Shown: positions 26,914 to 34,861 of the stretch, one piece after another | Numbering within the stretch: position 1 is the first letter of the stretch | How the letters are laid out: the number at the start of each line of letters is the position of its first letter | Notes under the pieces: model-generated | Seen by the model: the letters and a program-made list of their open reading frames with translations, nothing else | What the model was told of the DNA's origin: nothing | Databases searched by the model: none | Program-made: the position numbers and the translations under genes | NCBI RefSeq assembly: GCF_015223105.1 | Contig: NZ_JADFTZ010000001.1 | Span: forward strand, 620,001 to 684,000 | Reading direction: 5' to 3' | DNA length: 64,000 nucleotides | Source of the DNA: Flavobacterium proteolyticum | Lineage (GTDB): Bacteria > Bacteroidota > Bacteroidia > Flavobacteriales > Flavobacteriaceae

Positions 26914-27408
26914 TTATCCTCCTATATTAATATTAACGCCAGATCTTTTAGGCGTTTGATCATTATTATTATTAATTATAATTGTTGTTGACGAAGCATT
27001 TGCTTTATCCGTAAAAGGTGTTCCGTATTTTTCAACCATACGTTGCACACGCTCTTCATTTAAAGTTCCGTCTTCGTTTACTACTTTAGCGTCGTAAAAT
27101 TTTTTAAGCAATTTACCATTTATTAAACCAAATCCTTCAGAAAAATCCAAATCGACTGACTTATTTACACCTAAAAAATTAACTTTCCAATATTTTTGAT
27201 CTGCAGTATCAGGTTTGCTTAACAATTTCATGTAAATGATTTCCTCACCACTCAAATTATAAACTGTACAAACTTGATCCCAACCTCCGCAACCATCATA
27301 TTTTAACCAATTGACATTATCCACAGTAACAATGCCTTTTTTTAATTTTATGTCTTGCGAAAATCCATAAAAAGAACAAAATAATAATATTAAAATTATT
27401 CTTTTCAT
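26914..27408 (-). CDS. Secreted hypothetical protein inside the atp operon
   Basis: 164 residues with a signal peptide (MKRIILILLFCSFYGFSQ) and a mature beta-rich part containing a CGGWDQVC Cys pair, then a polar Asn/Thr tail (IIINNNNDQ). I do not recognise a defined domain. It stops 15 nt before atpA and starts 1 nt after atpH, reading the same way, so it is in the operon. It is not an ATP synthase subunit. Its Cys pair suggests a periplasmic disulfide. Confidence 0.75.
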   Translation of the reverse strand: MKRIILILLFCSFYGFSQDIKLKKGIVTVDNVNWLKYDGCGGWDQVCTVYNLSGEEIIYMKLLSKPDTADQKYWKVNFLGVNKSVDLDFSEGFGLINGKLLKKFYDAKVVNEDGTLNEERVQRMVEKYGTPFTDKANASSTTIIINNNNDQTPKRSGVNINIGG

Positions 27409-27409
27409 A

Positions 27410-27943
27410 TTAATTACTAAACTCTCTTTTTAAATTTTGCAATCTGCTTGCTACAGATGCATTGTATTGTTTGTCGCCCATTCTTAAAATAAATCCACCT
27501 ATGATAGCTGGATCCACAATATTTTGAATGGTGATTTTTTTATTTGAAAACGATGCAATTTTTGCCAATACTTTAGTTTCTAACTCAGCAGTCATTGGAA
27601 CAGCTGTTGTAACTTTAGCTACTTCAATTCCGTTAAGTTCATCATATAAAGCATTGAACTGTAAAGCAACATCGTTTAATAATTCAAATCTTTTGTTAGC
27701 TAAAAGCAATTGAAATAATCCTTTTGTCTCTTTTTGAGCAGAAGCAAAAATTTCGTTTAAAGATGAAAATTTAATTTCCCCTTTAACAACTGGGCTTTGC
27801 AAAAAGTTTTTCAATTCTGCACTTTCTTTAACTGCTTTTGCAATAGCAATCATATCTGCATTAACTGCATCTACAGAATTGTTTACTTTGGCAATATCCA
27901 AAATAGCTTTAGCGTATCGAATTGCCGCTCTAGTTCCTGCCAT
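27410..27943 (-). CDS. atpH: F1 ATP synthase delta subunit
   Basis: 177 residues, normal length. N-terminal RAAIRYAKAILDIAK helix and C-terminal block NIVDPAIIGGFILRMGDKQYNASVAS are diagnostic for OSCP/delta, which joins F1 to the peripheral stalk. Four-nt gap to atpF. Confidence 0.97.
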   Translation of the reverse strand: MAGTRAAIRYAKAILDIAKVNNSVDAVNADMIAIAKAVKESAELKNFLQSPVVKGEIKFSSLNEIFASAQKETKGLFQLLLANKRFELLNDVALQFNALYDELNGIEVAKVTTAVPMTAELETKVLAKIASFSNKKITIQNIVDPAIIGGFILRMGDKQYNASVASRLQNLKREFSN

Positions 27944-27947
27944 GATA

Positions 27948-28448
27948 TTAGTTTAATTTAGCGTCACCTAACATTTTCTCAACTAATTTAGTTTGAGCTT
28001 CTTTGTTAGATAATTCTTCTTTTAATAATGTCTCAGCGATTTCTAATGACAAAGAAGAAACTTGATTTTTCAATTCTGCCATAGCTGCATTTTTCTCACT
28101 TTCGATAGAAGCTTTAGCAGCCTCAATCATTTTTTCGCCTTGTGCTTGCGCTTCAGATTTAGCATCAGCAATCATTTTTTCTTTGATTTCTCTTGCTTCT
28201 TTAATCATCAAGTCTCTTTCAGCTCTAGCTTCAGCTAATAATTTTTCATTATCCGACTTCAAGTTTTGCATTTCTTTCTTAGCATTTTCAGCTGCTAATA
28301 AAGCGTTAGAAATTCCTTCCTCACGAGCTACAATTGAATTCATGATAGGTTTCCATGCAAATTTAACCATTAATACGATTAATATTAATAAGATAATAGC
28401 TTGCCAGAAAAATAGTCCGAATGAAAAATCGTTAATTAATTTCTCCAT
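27948..28448 (-). CDS. atpF: F0 ATP synthase b subunit
   Basis: 166 residues: one N-terminal membrane helix (about 10-28, FFWQAIILLILIVLMVKFAW) and a long charged coiled coil, as in peripheral-stalk b subunits. In order between atpE and atpH. Confidence 0.97.
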   Translation of the reverse strand: MEKLINDFSFGLFFWQAIILLILIVLMVKFAWKPIMNSIVAREEGISNALLAAENAKKEMQNLKSDNEKLLAEARAERDLMIKEAREIKEKMIADAKSEAQAQGEKMIEAAKASIESEKNAAMAELKNQVSSLSLEIAETLLKEELSNKEAQTKLVEKMLGDAKLN

Positions 28449-28537
28449 GTTTTGAAAAATATATGTTTAAATAGTACTTTCTTTTTAAAAGCAGTACCTG
28501 TAACCAACCGTTACAGATACTGTTTTTTGTTTCTTTA

Positions 28538-28726
28538 TTATTTTCCTAAGATTAAAGCAGCGAATGCTAAACCTTCTAATAAAGCAGCGATAATAATCAT
28601 CGCTGTTTGAATTTTACCAGCAGCTTCTGGCTGACGCGCGATAGCGTCCATTGCAGAACCACCAATTTTTCCTAAACCTAAACCTGCACCGATTACTACT
28701 AAACCAGCTCCAATTAAATTGTACAT
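28538..28726 (-). CDS. atpE: F0 ATP synthase c subunit
   Basis: 62 residues forming two transmembrane helices with the polar loop ARQPEAAG; the proton-carrying Glu is in LLEGLAFAAL of helix 2. The first helix has the Gly repeat GAGLVVIGAGLGLG that packs the c-ring. It lacks the sodium-binding Gln/Ser pattern as far as I can see, so a proton ring is likely. Confidence 0.97.
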   Translation of the reverse strand: MYNLIGAGLVVIGAGLGLGKIGGSAMDAIARQPEAAGKIQTAMIIIAALLEGLAFAALILGK

Positions 28727-28762
28727 AATAATTGATTTATAAAATTAAACAATACTCAAATT

Positions 28763-29905
28763 TTAATGATGATCATCGTGATGATGATCTTGAACTGCCA
28801 TACCAATAAATAATGACGACAACATTGTAAAGATAAAAGCTTGTAGGAATGCTACTAAAACTTCGATAATTGAAATGAACAATGTTAATCCTAATGATAT
28901 AGGTAAGTCAGCTGCTAAATTTTTTCCAACAAAAATCATTGCAATTAAACTCATGATTACAACGTGACCTGCTGTAATGTTTGCGAACAAACGAATTAAT
29001 AATGCGAATGGTTTTGTTAATGTTCCCAAAATTTCAATTGGCATTAAGATAATCTTCATTGGAACCGGAACACCTGGCATCCAAAAAATGTGCATCCAAT
29101 AATCTTTATTAGCACTAAATTGTGTAATAAAGTAAGTGAATAACGCCAAACAAATAGTTACTGCAATATTACCTGTAACGTTGATTCCTAGTGGAGTCAT
29201 TCCAAGTAAGTTTAATAACCAAATTAAGAAAAACACAGTTAACAAATAACCCATGAATTTTCTATATTTTTTCTCTCCGATATTTGGGATAGCAATTTCG
29301 TCTCTGATGAATAAAATAAGTGGCTCTAACACTCTTCCGAAACCTGTTGGGATTGGTCCTTTTTTGTATGATTTAGCCAAACCAACAAACATGAACAATA
29401 ACAATGCAGAAGTAAACAACATTGAAAACACGTTTTTCGTAATTGAAAAATCTAATGGTTTTGCATTTGTTGGATGATGATGCTCGTCATAATTAATAGT
29501 TCCAGCAGCATCTGTTTTATAAATTTTTCCGTGGTATAATTTGTAGAAATTTCCATCAACTTCAGCTACAGTTTCTCCGTGGTGAAATTTAGAAGATGAA
29601 AATACTTTTAAACCATTATCAATTAAAATAACTGGTAATGAAAACCCATAATGTTTACCTTCTTTTTCATCTGAGAAAAAAGTAAAATCGTGAGAATCTT
29701 GTAAGTGATGTTGAATGTACGCATCTACTTTAGCTTTCTTGTCCTGAGGTTCAGCAGTTTCTCCATGATTAGCATCAGCAGCAACATGAACTTCATGAGC
29801 TTCTTTTTTTACTGTATCATTAGAAACATTAGCAAAACTAAATAAAGGCAATATCGCGATTGCGATTGCTGCTATTACATGAAGTGGTTTTCTTGAAATC
29901 ACCAT
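28763..29905 (-). CDS. atpB: F0 ATP synthase a subunit, long form
   Basis: 380 residues against about 270 in E. coli. An N-terminal signal-like helix is followed by a charged, His-rich segment of about 100 residues (VHVAADANHGETAEPQDKK, then KLYHGKIYKT), before the usual five helices. The essential Arg lies in LLIRLFANITAGHVV. The tail ends DHHHDDHH. The long form is normal in Bacteroidetes. A good promoter lies upstream, so atp structural genes can be read apart from the accessory genes. Confidence 0.96.
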   Translation of the reverse strand: MVISRKPLHVIAAIAIAILPLFSFANVSNDTVKKEAHEVHVAADANHGETAEPQDKKAKVDAYIQHHLQDSHDFTFFSDEKEGKHYGFSLPVILIDNGLKVFSSSKFHHGETVAEVDGNFYKLYHGKIYKTDAAGTINYDEHHHPTNAKPLDFSITKNVFSMLFTSALLLFMFVGLAKSYKKGPIPTGFGRVLEPLILFIRDEIAIPNIGEKKYRKFMGYLLTVFFLIWLLNLLGMTPLGINVTGNIAVTICLALFTYFITQFSANKDYWMHIFWMPGVPVPMKIILMPIEILGTLTKPFALLIRLFANITAGHVVIMSLIAMIFVGKNLAADLPISLGLTLFISIIEVLVAFLQAFIFTMLSSLFIGMAVQDHHHDDHH

Positions 29906-29944
29906 ATTGATTATATTCTAAAATTTTGGTCCTAAAAATTTTTG

Positions 29945-29973
29945 CAAAAGTACAACTTTAATTAATATTCCAA
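29945..29973 (-). promoter_or_regulatory. Promoter of the atp structural genes
   Basis: On the minus strand TTGG (29970-29973), 17-nt spacer, TACTTTTG (29945-29952). The -7 box is an exact TAnnTTTG; the -33 has TTG. It lies 40 nt before atpB in a 117-nt gap. Confidence 0.6.
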
Positions 29974-30022
29974 GTTTCAAAAATATTTTTTTTTGAATAT
30001 TTAATGATTTTTTTGCCTCAAA

Positions 30023-30400
30023 TTACTTTTTGTTTAGCAATCTTATTGTAAAATAGACATCTAGACTTAAAAAAAACAGAAAAGTGATAAAAAAATTAAA
30101 TTTGTTTGTTTCAAGCGTTGTCTTGTTTTGAAATAAATATTCGGTAGCAAAAAAATAACTAATTCCTACTTTCAAGGTAGACAACCCTAAAAAAGCAAAA
30201 CCTAATTGTTCTTTAGCTGTTTCATAAATTTTAATCATTGCTAACAAAATAACCAATGTCATTATAATTTGTAAAGCATATGACATTAAAAAAGGCGTTG
30301 TGTCAATCTTATTTAAAAAAGTAACTATTCCAAAATGAATTAGAAAAAAAACAATCGAAATTAATAACACTTGAACAGTTACGGGTAATTTTTTTAACAT
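30023..30400 (-). CDS. AtpI-position membrane protein (DUF6168-like)
   Basis: 125 residues with four hydrophobic helices. It occupies the position of atpI, between the AtpZ-like gene and atpB, and is 2 nt from the former. I recall Flavobacteriaceae proteins of this kind as DUF6168; a role in c-ring assembly or Mg2+ supply, as for AtpI, is inference from position only. Confidence 0.65.
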   Translation of the reverse strand: MLKKLPVTVQVLLISIVFFLIHFGIVTFLNKIDTTPFLMSYALQIIMTLVILLAMIKIYETAKEQLGFAFLGLSTLKVGISYFFATEYLFQNKTTLETNKFNFFITFLFFLSLDVYFTIRLLNKK

Positions 30401-30402
30401 CT

Positions 30403-30624
30403 TTACTTATTATTATTTAATTGATTTACTTGTTTGATTACATTATATAGCGCAACAAAAACTCCAAGAAGCGTAATTCCTTTTAGAAAATAACCTTCAG
30501 GATTTGGATATTTTTCATCGAGCCAACCACCAAGATACGAAAAGCCAAAAATAATCAATCCCATTTGAAATGGGATATTAATTAGTGCTAACCACTTATT
30601 GGATTGTTTCTTATTAGAATCCAT
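30403..30624 (-). CDS. AtpZ/AtpI-type ATPase accessory protein
   Basis: 73 residues from the ATG at 30624, which overlaps the bactofilin stop by one base (TAATG); an in-frame start nine codons upstream would lie inside bactofilin. Two transmembrane helices (LINIPFQMGLIIFGFSYLGG and GITLLGVFVALYNVI) with the FxxGxWLD-like hinge typical of AtpZ, a small partner of AtpI in F0 assembly. Confidence 0.8.
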   Translation of the reverse strand: MDSNKKQSNKWLALINIPFQMGLIIFGFSYLGGWLDEKYPNPEGYFLKGITLLGVFVALYNVIKQVNQLNNNK

Positions 30625-30983
30625 TATTTGTTCTGGGTTCTCATTTCGCAACTAGCTTCAAATCGAGCTCCTGGTTCTACGGCTAATTTACCTACGATTA
30701 CTTCTCCTGTTATATGTGCTTTCGATTTTACATTTAACATCCCTTCTGCTTGCAATTTTCCAGAAAAAACACCTTCGATATCGATACTTTTACATATGAT
30801 ATCACCGATAACTTCTCCCGTAGGACCAATTACAATTTTTCCTTCGGAAGTAAAATTTCCTTTTAATTTTCCGTCTAAACGAAAATCCGCTAAAGTAGTG
30901 ATGTCACCAGTTATAGTAGTTCCGTCTACAATTCTATTGGTTTTGCCTAATAAATGATCTTGATTCTTTACTTTTTCAAACAT
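30624..30983 (-). CDS. Bactofilin (polymer-forming cytoskeletal protein)
   Basis: 119 residues. The core (about 20-108) is a right-handed beta-helix repeat as in bactofilins: GDITTLADFRLDGKLKGNF, then EVIGDIICKSIDIEGVFSG. Bactofilins self-assemble into filaments and shape the cell or place envelope machines. It lies between sprE and the AtpZ-like gene, tightly linked, which suggests cotranscription of a gliding/secretion factor, a scaffold and ATPase accessory genes. Confidence 0.93.
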   Translation of the reverse strand: MFEKVKNQDHLLGKTNRIVDGTTITGDITTLADFRLDGKLKGNFTSEGKIVIGPTGEVIGDIICKSIDIEGVFSGKLQAEGMLNVKSKAHITGEVIVGKLAVEPGARFEASCEMRTQNK

Positions 30984-31003
30984 ATTAATAGGGATTTGGG
31001 TTC

Positions 31004-33628
31004 TTATTTATTTAACAAAATCCATTCTTGCAACTTCTTCTTCATTTGTACAATCTTGTAATCTTCAGTTGAAATAATATAAACTTTGTCGGTTAGTTTG
31101 TAATTTTTATGCAATTGTAATACTGATAAAACCGATATCGCAGCATCTTTATTGTCAAAACCATGAATGACGATAAAATTATCGGTTAAGGTGTAAATAT
31201 CTTCAGATGATTTTAACGCTACTGCATTGGTGTCTTTAATATACTTCGCTATTTTATCTGTTAGATTTTTAACTTCTTTTCCGTAAGGATACGTTTTAGG
31301 GAAGATGATTTTATAGCTTGTTGGTTGAGCTAATCCAAAATCAAGTGCTTCAATTAATGGCACTTCCATTTGCACCATTTTTTCAGCTTGTTTTCCTTCT
31401 TCTGTATTTGGATACGTTAAAGCTACGAAGTTTAATGCTTTTTTATATTCTTCAACACCTTTTAATCGTCCAGTTATTTTTGCTTTTAGCATTTCAAATT
31501 TCGGAAGCGATTCTTCTCCTGCAAATTTAAAAATTGCTTCATCGACCTCTACAAAAACTTCTCTTAATTGATTGCTTTCAAACTTCTTATACAAAGCATT
31601 AAAAACCAATTCTGGATTGTCATTATCGGTAATTTCAACTTCTGGATTGTTCAAAATTTGCGCATAACGGCTATCTGGATATTGCGACAAGATTTGTTGC
31701 TTGATATTTGCCGCTTTTGAAGGCGAAATTTGCTGATAAATTTTGTATAAATTGTACATCGCCGGAAGCACCAAACGTTCTTCTGGTTTATTTTTTAATA
31801 ATTGCTCTAAACGAGAAGCCGCTAATTCGTATTCTTTGAATTTTTCCTTATAAATCAATCCCAATTGATAGTAAGCCAAATTTCTATCTTTTGCCAAACT
31901 ATCTAATAGCTTAGAATCTGTTGGAATTTGATTTAAATAAAAATCACTTGTATATTTCGGATTTTCAACTACTGCTACTGAATCCTTATCGGTTTTATCT
32001 TTATCAACATTTTCTGCATCAGCATCAGCATTAACTCCTTTTTCAGAAGACCATCTCCAATTATCTTTTAATGCCCTTTTTCCCCATTTGTTTTGGAAAT
32101 CTTTCTTGCCAAATTCAACTGCTACAGGATTATAAAAATAAAAACTAGAATTGTCTGTTCCCATACCCGGTGGCAAAAAAGAAGGATTATTTGGACTTTG
32201 CACTTGAATATCCTTACTTTTTGTGTTTGGATTTACCAATCCTAATCCATTAGAATTGTTATTATTGGCCTGCAAATTAGCTTCTTTTTGAGCTTTTTCA
32301 GCTTCTATTTTAGCCTTTCTATCGTCTTCAGCTTTTAATTTTACGATGTAATCCTCATAATATGCTTTTCTCTCAGAATCAGACATAGCAACAACATACA
32401 AAATACTGTCATTTTTTTGAGCTATAGTTTCGTATTTGATTACATCTTCTAAATTGTCTCGTTTCTTTTTTATCTTTCTGTATTCTCTTGTACGCTCGTT
32501 CAAATTTATAAGTGTACTATCATAATATTTTCCTGCCGATTTGTAATCTGCTTCTCTAAAGTAAATCTCACCTAAATTTCTATAATTAGACGCTACTAAA
32601 TATTTATCATTAGAAACTGATTTAATTGATTTATTATAATACTTTTTGGCCGATTTATTCTTAGTATTTTTATCATAAAAAACACCAACTTGATGATTCA
32701 AAACATCCAAATAAGGACGGTTTTCTCTATCTTCAATTAACTTATTAAATTTTTCTAAAAAAGCTAACGTATCTCCTTTAGTGTAATCAAATTGTTGAGC
32801 TTGTTTGGCATGAGCCTGAATTACATAACGACGCGGTGCTTTTCGATTCATTTGAATTACTTCTTCAAAAGCAGCATATGCACTATCATTATATTGCATT
32901 TGCTCGTAAAGTTGCCCTAAAATAAAGGTATATCTTGCTTTTTCTTCGTTATTTTTTGTTGCTTCTTTAGCCACTTTTAAAGCCGCAATAGCCGTGTCTT
33001 TAACTTGAATGTTCATGTAAGCTTGTGCCAACATTGCATTTGCATCTGCTAAATCCTGACCTTGAATTTTTTGATCTTTTAAAAGTCGTTTTAAATTTTT
33101 GATGGCTACATCTTCGTTATCTAAACGAATGTTTACTTTTTCGCGCCATACTTTAGCATGGTAAATTCGATCACTAAGTGGATATTTATACAGAATGTAA
33201 TTTAGTGACTCTAAAGAAGGTATAAAACGATTTTCATAATAACGGGATTTAGCCAACAGAAGATAAGCTTCATCCATTTGCGGATTTTTTTCAGTTCCGG
33301 CGATATTCATAGCATGTTTTTGAATAGCCTTTACCGCTTTTTCTTCAGCACGCTCAAAATTTTTATTTTTTGTTTGTCCTGGTAAAATAGCTTCTTCAGC
33401 ATCAGATGTTCGCTCAACAGGAAGCACTTCCCAAAAGTTATCTTTATAGGTTTGCTTAAGCTCTTCAAGTCCTTTTTCTAAAGCAATATTACCATTATAC
33501 AAAACGTTATATTTTGTAGTGACAGCATGAAAATTACGATTAACAAACTTATCTTTTTTAACAGAACAAGCTATTAAAAAAAACAAAAAACCTACGACAA
33601 GAGAGTATTTAATTATAGTGCTTTTCAA
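31004..33628 (-). CDS. sprE: T9SS lipoprotein SprE/PorW
   Basis: 874 residues. Lipoprotein signal (FLFFLIACSVKKD, Cys about 21) followed by RNFHAVTTKYNVLYNGNIAL, the conserved beginning of SprE/PorW, then many TPR-like repeats up to about 400, a Lys/Glu/Asn-rich middle, and a C-terminal region with VFNALYKKFESN. In Flavobacterium johnsoniae SprE is needed for type IX secretion and gliding; in Porphyromonas gingivalis PorW links PorN and PorD. The neighbourhood with bactofilin and atp genes fits. Substrate: see the T9SS-sorted protein at 48653. Confidence 0.92.
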   Translation of the reverse strand: MKSTIIKYSLVVGFLFFLIACSVKKDKFVNRNFHAVTTKYNVLYNGNIALEKGLEELKQTYKDNFWEVLPVERTSDAEEAILPGQTKNKNFERAEEKAVKAIQKHAMNIAGTEKNPQMDEAYLLLAKSRYYENRFIPSLESLNYILYKYPLSDRIYHAKVWREKVNIRLDNEDVAIKNLKRLLKDQKIQGQDLADANAMLAQAYMNIQVKDTAIAALKVAKEATKNNEEKARYTFILGQLYEQMQYNDSAYAAFEEVIQMNRKAPRRYVIQAHAKQAQQFDYTKGDTLAFLEKFNKLIEDRENRPYLDVLNHQVGVFYDKNTKNKSAKKYYNKSIKSVSNDKYLVASNYRNLGEIYFREADYKSAGKYYDSTLINLNERTREYRKIKKKRDNLEDVIKYETIAQKNDSILYVVAMSDSERKAYYEDYIVKLKAEDDRKAKIEAEKAQKEANLQANNNNSNGLGLVNPNTKSKDIQVQSPNNPSFLPPGMGTDNSSFYFYNPVAVEFGKKDFQNKWGKRALKDNWRWSSEKGVNADADAENVDKDKTDKDSVAVVENPKYTSDFYLNQIPTDSKLLDSLAKDRNLAYYQLGLIYKEKFKEYELAASRLEQLLKNKPEERLVLPAMYNLYKIYQQISPSKAANIKQQILSQYPDSRYAQILNNPEVEITDNDNPELVFNALYKKFESNQLREVFVEVDEAIFKFAGEESLPKFEMLKAKITGRLKGVEEYKKALNFVALTYPNTEEGKQAEKMVQMEVPLIEALDFGLAQPTSYKIIFPKTYPYGKEVKNLTDKIAKYIKDTNAVALKSSEDIYTLTDNFIVIHGFDNKDAAISVLSVLQLHKNYKLTDKVYIISTEDYKIVQMKKKLQEWILLNK

Positions 33629-33736
33629 TGTAAAAACGTTTTTGTACTTTAACTACTAAAATCACTTTTTAGTATGTATAGAATGGTAAAAATACGTTTC
33701 TTTTTTTGATGTGAAAAAAAAATAGAAGACTTTTTA

Positions 33737-34402
33737 TTAATCGAAGACATTTTTAAGGTCTTTAATAACCTTAAACGCTACATCAATTTGGTCGTCACTA
33801 ACAATAATGGTAAATTCATTTGTAGTTGAAATTACCTCGTGAATGATAATTCCTTCCCAAGCCAATCTTTGAAAAATATAATAGTAAACACCAGGAGTTG
33901 AAATATTTTCTTGTGGCAATTTTACAGTTATAGAAGATAAATTTTCGATTTTGTGCGTTAACTTCTCGTTTTTAAAAATAGCCTCCACCATTGGTTCAAT
34001 TGATGTGCTTGTTACAATATTGGTTTCATTAACACCGCGAGAAGAAGTATAAAAAATATCTTGTTGCTTGTTAATTTCCGAAATCAACTTAGCTTGATTG
34101 TCTAAAAGTGAATCCGAACTAATAAAAGTAAAATCGGTAAGCGAAGAACGAACCGTGATCTCACCTATATTTTTTAAAACCTTTGAAATTTTGTAATTGA
34201 TTTTGAAATCTAACTCTTCAGAAAGTCTTTTTAATGACATTACAACGGCACCTTGTTTCACATCTTTTCCTAAATGCGCTTCCAATTCTGGCATCATAAT
34301 ACGAGCCAAAGAAGTCAAATTGATAATGCCTTGCGAAAGTGAACTCAATAAAAAAGGCTTCGATTTAATATATTGTTCTACTACTGAAGATATTGTTTTC
34401 AT
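33737..34402 (-). CDS. ACT-domain-like regulatory protein
   Basis: 221 residues. The N-terminal half (about 1-80) looks like a helical DNA- or partner-binding region (QGIINLTSLARIMMPELEAH); about 85-221 shows two ACT-like strand/helix units, including TPGVYYYIFQRLAWEGIIIH as in aspartate kinase C-termini. No kinase catalytic domain, so names such as aspartate kinase are misleading. It could be a ligand-sensing regulator. Own -7 box at 34425; lies upstream of sprE on the same strand, 108 nt away. Confidence 0.6.
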   Translation of the reverse strand: MKTISSVVEQYIKSKPFLLSSLSQGIINLTSLARIMMPELEAHLGKDVKQGAVVMSLKRLSEELDFKINYKISKVLKNIGEITVRSSLTDFTFISSDSLLDNQAKLISEINKQQDIFYTSSRGVNETNIVTSTSIEPMVEAIFKNEKLTHKIENLSSITVKLPQENISTPGVYYYIFQRLAWEGIIIHEVISTTNEFTIIVSDDQIDVAFKVIKDLKNVFD

Positions 34403-34424
34403 GCTTTTAGTTGTTTGTTTGGCG

Positions 34425-34432
34425 CAAAGATA
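34425..34432 (-). promoter_or_regulatory. -7 promoter box of the ACT-like gene
   Basis: TATCTTTG on the minus strand, 22 nt before the ATG at 34402; exact match to TAnnTTTG. Confidence 0.5.
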
Positions 34433-34464
34433 AAAACAAAAAACAAATTGTTATAAATTTAACA

Positions 34465-34824
34465 TTAAAAATAATAAAACGCTTCTTCAATATGTTCTAT
34501 AACAAAATCAGAGTTTTCTTTATGAATAGCCACGATATCAAATCGAACTTCAACATCTAAATCGTTTTGAGTAACATACTCATTTATAGCTTTTACCAAC
34601 AATTGAATTTTCTTAGGTTTTACAAAATCTTGAGGCAGACCAAATTCAATACTCGAACGCGTTTTTACTTCAACAACTGCTAGTATTCCATTTTTTTGAG
34701 CAATAATATCTATTTCGGCTTTATCAAAAACCCAATTCGTTTCCAAGATTTCGTAGCCGTTTTTTTCTAAGAAATCAACTGCTAATTCTTCTCCAAATTT
34801 TCCTAATTCGTTGTGTTCCGCCAT
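34465..34824 (-). CDS. YraN family (UPF0102) endonuclease-like protein
   Basis: 119 residues with the PD-(D/E)XK-like signature of YraN: GEELAVDFLEKNGYEI near the start, KAEIDIIAQ (Asp) and VVEVKTR (Glu-x-Lys). The family's role is not settled; a DNA-processing function is inferred from the fold. Upstream 37-nt gap holds CAGTGTTCAG-type repeats. Confidence 0.9.
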   Translation of the reverse strand: MAEHNELGKFGEELAVDFLEKNGYEILETNWVFDKAEIDIIAQKNGILAVVEVKTRSSIEFGLPQDFVKPKKIQLLVKAINEYVTQNDLDVEVRFDIVAIHKENSDFVIEHIEEAFYYF

Positions 34825-34827
34825 CTT

Positions 34828-34861
34828 TTCAAGTATTCAGTGTTCAGACTTTAGTGTTCAG
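34828..34861. repeat. CAGTGTTCAG-type intergenic repeat
   Basis: TATTCAGTGTTCAGACTT followed by TAGTGTTCAGTT fills the short gap between the YraN gene start and the S66 peptidase stop. Same unit as at 4882-4949 and 16310-16378. Confidence 0.55.

Noticed and set aside
33737..34402. Aspartate kinase
   Set aside because: Too short, and no kinase domain; only ACT-like units remain.
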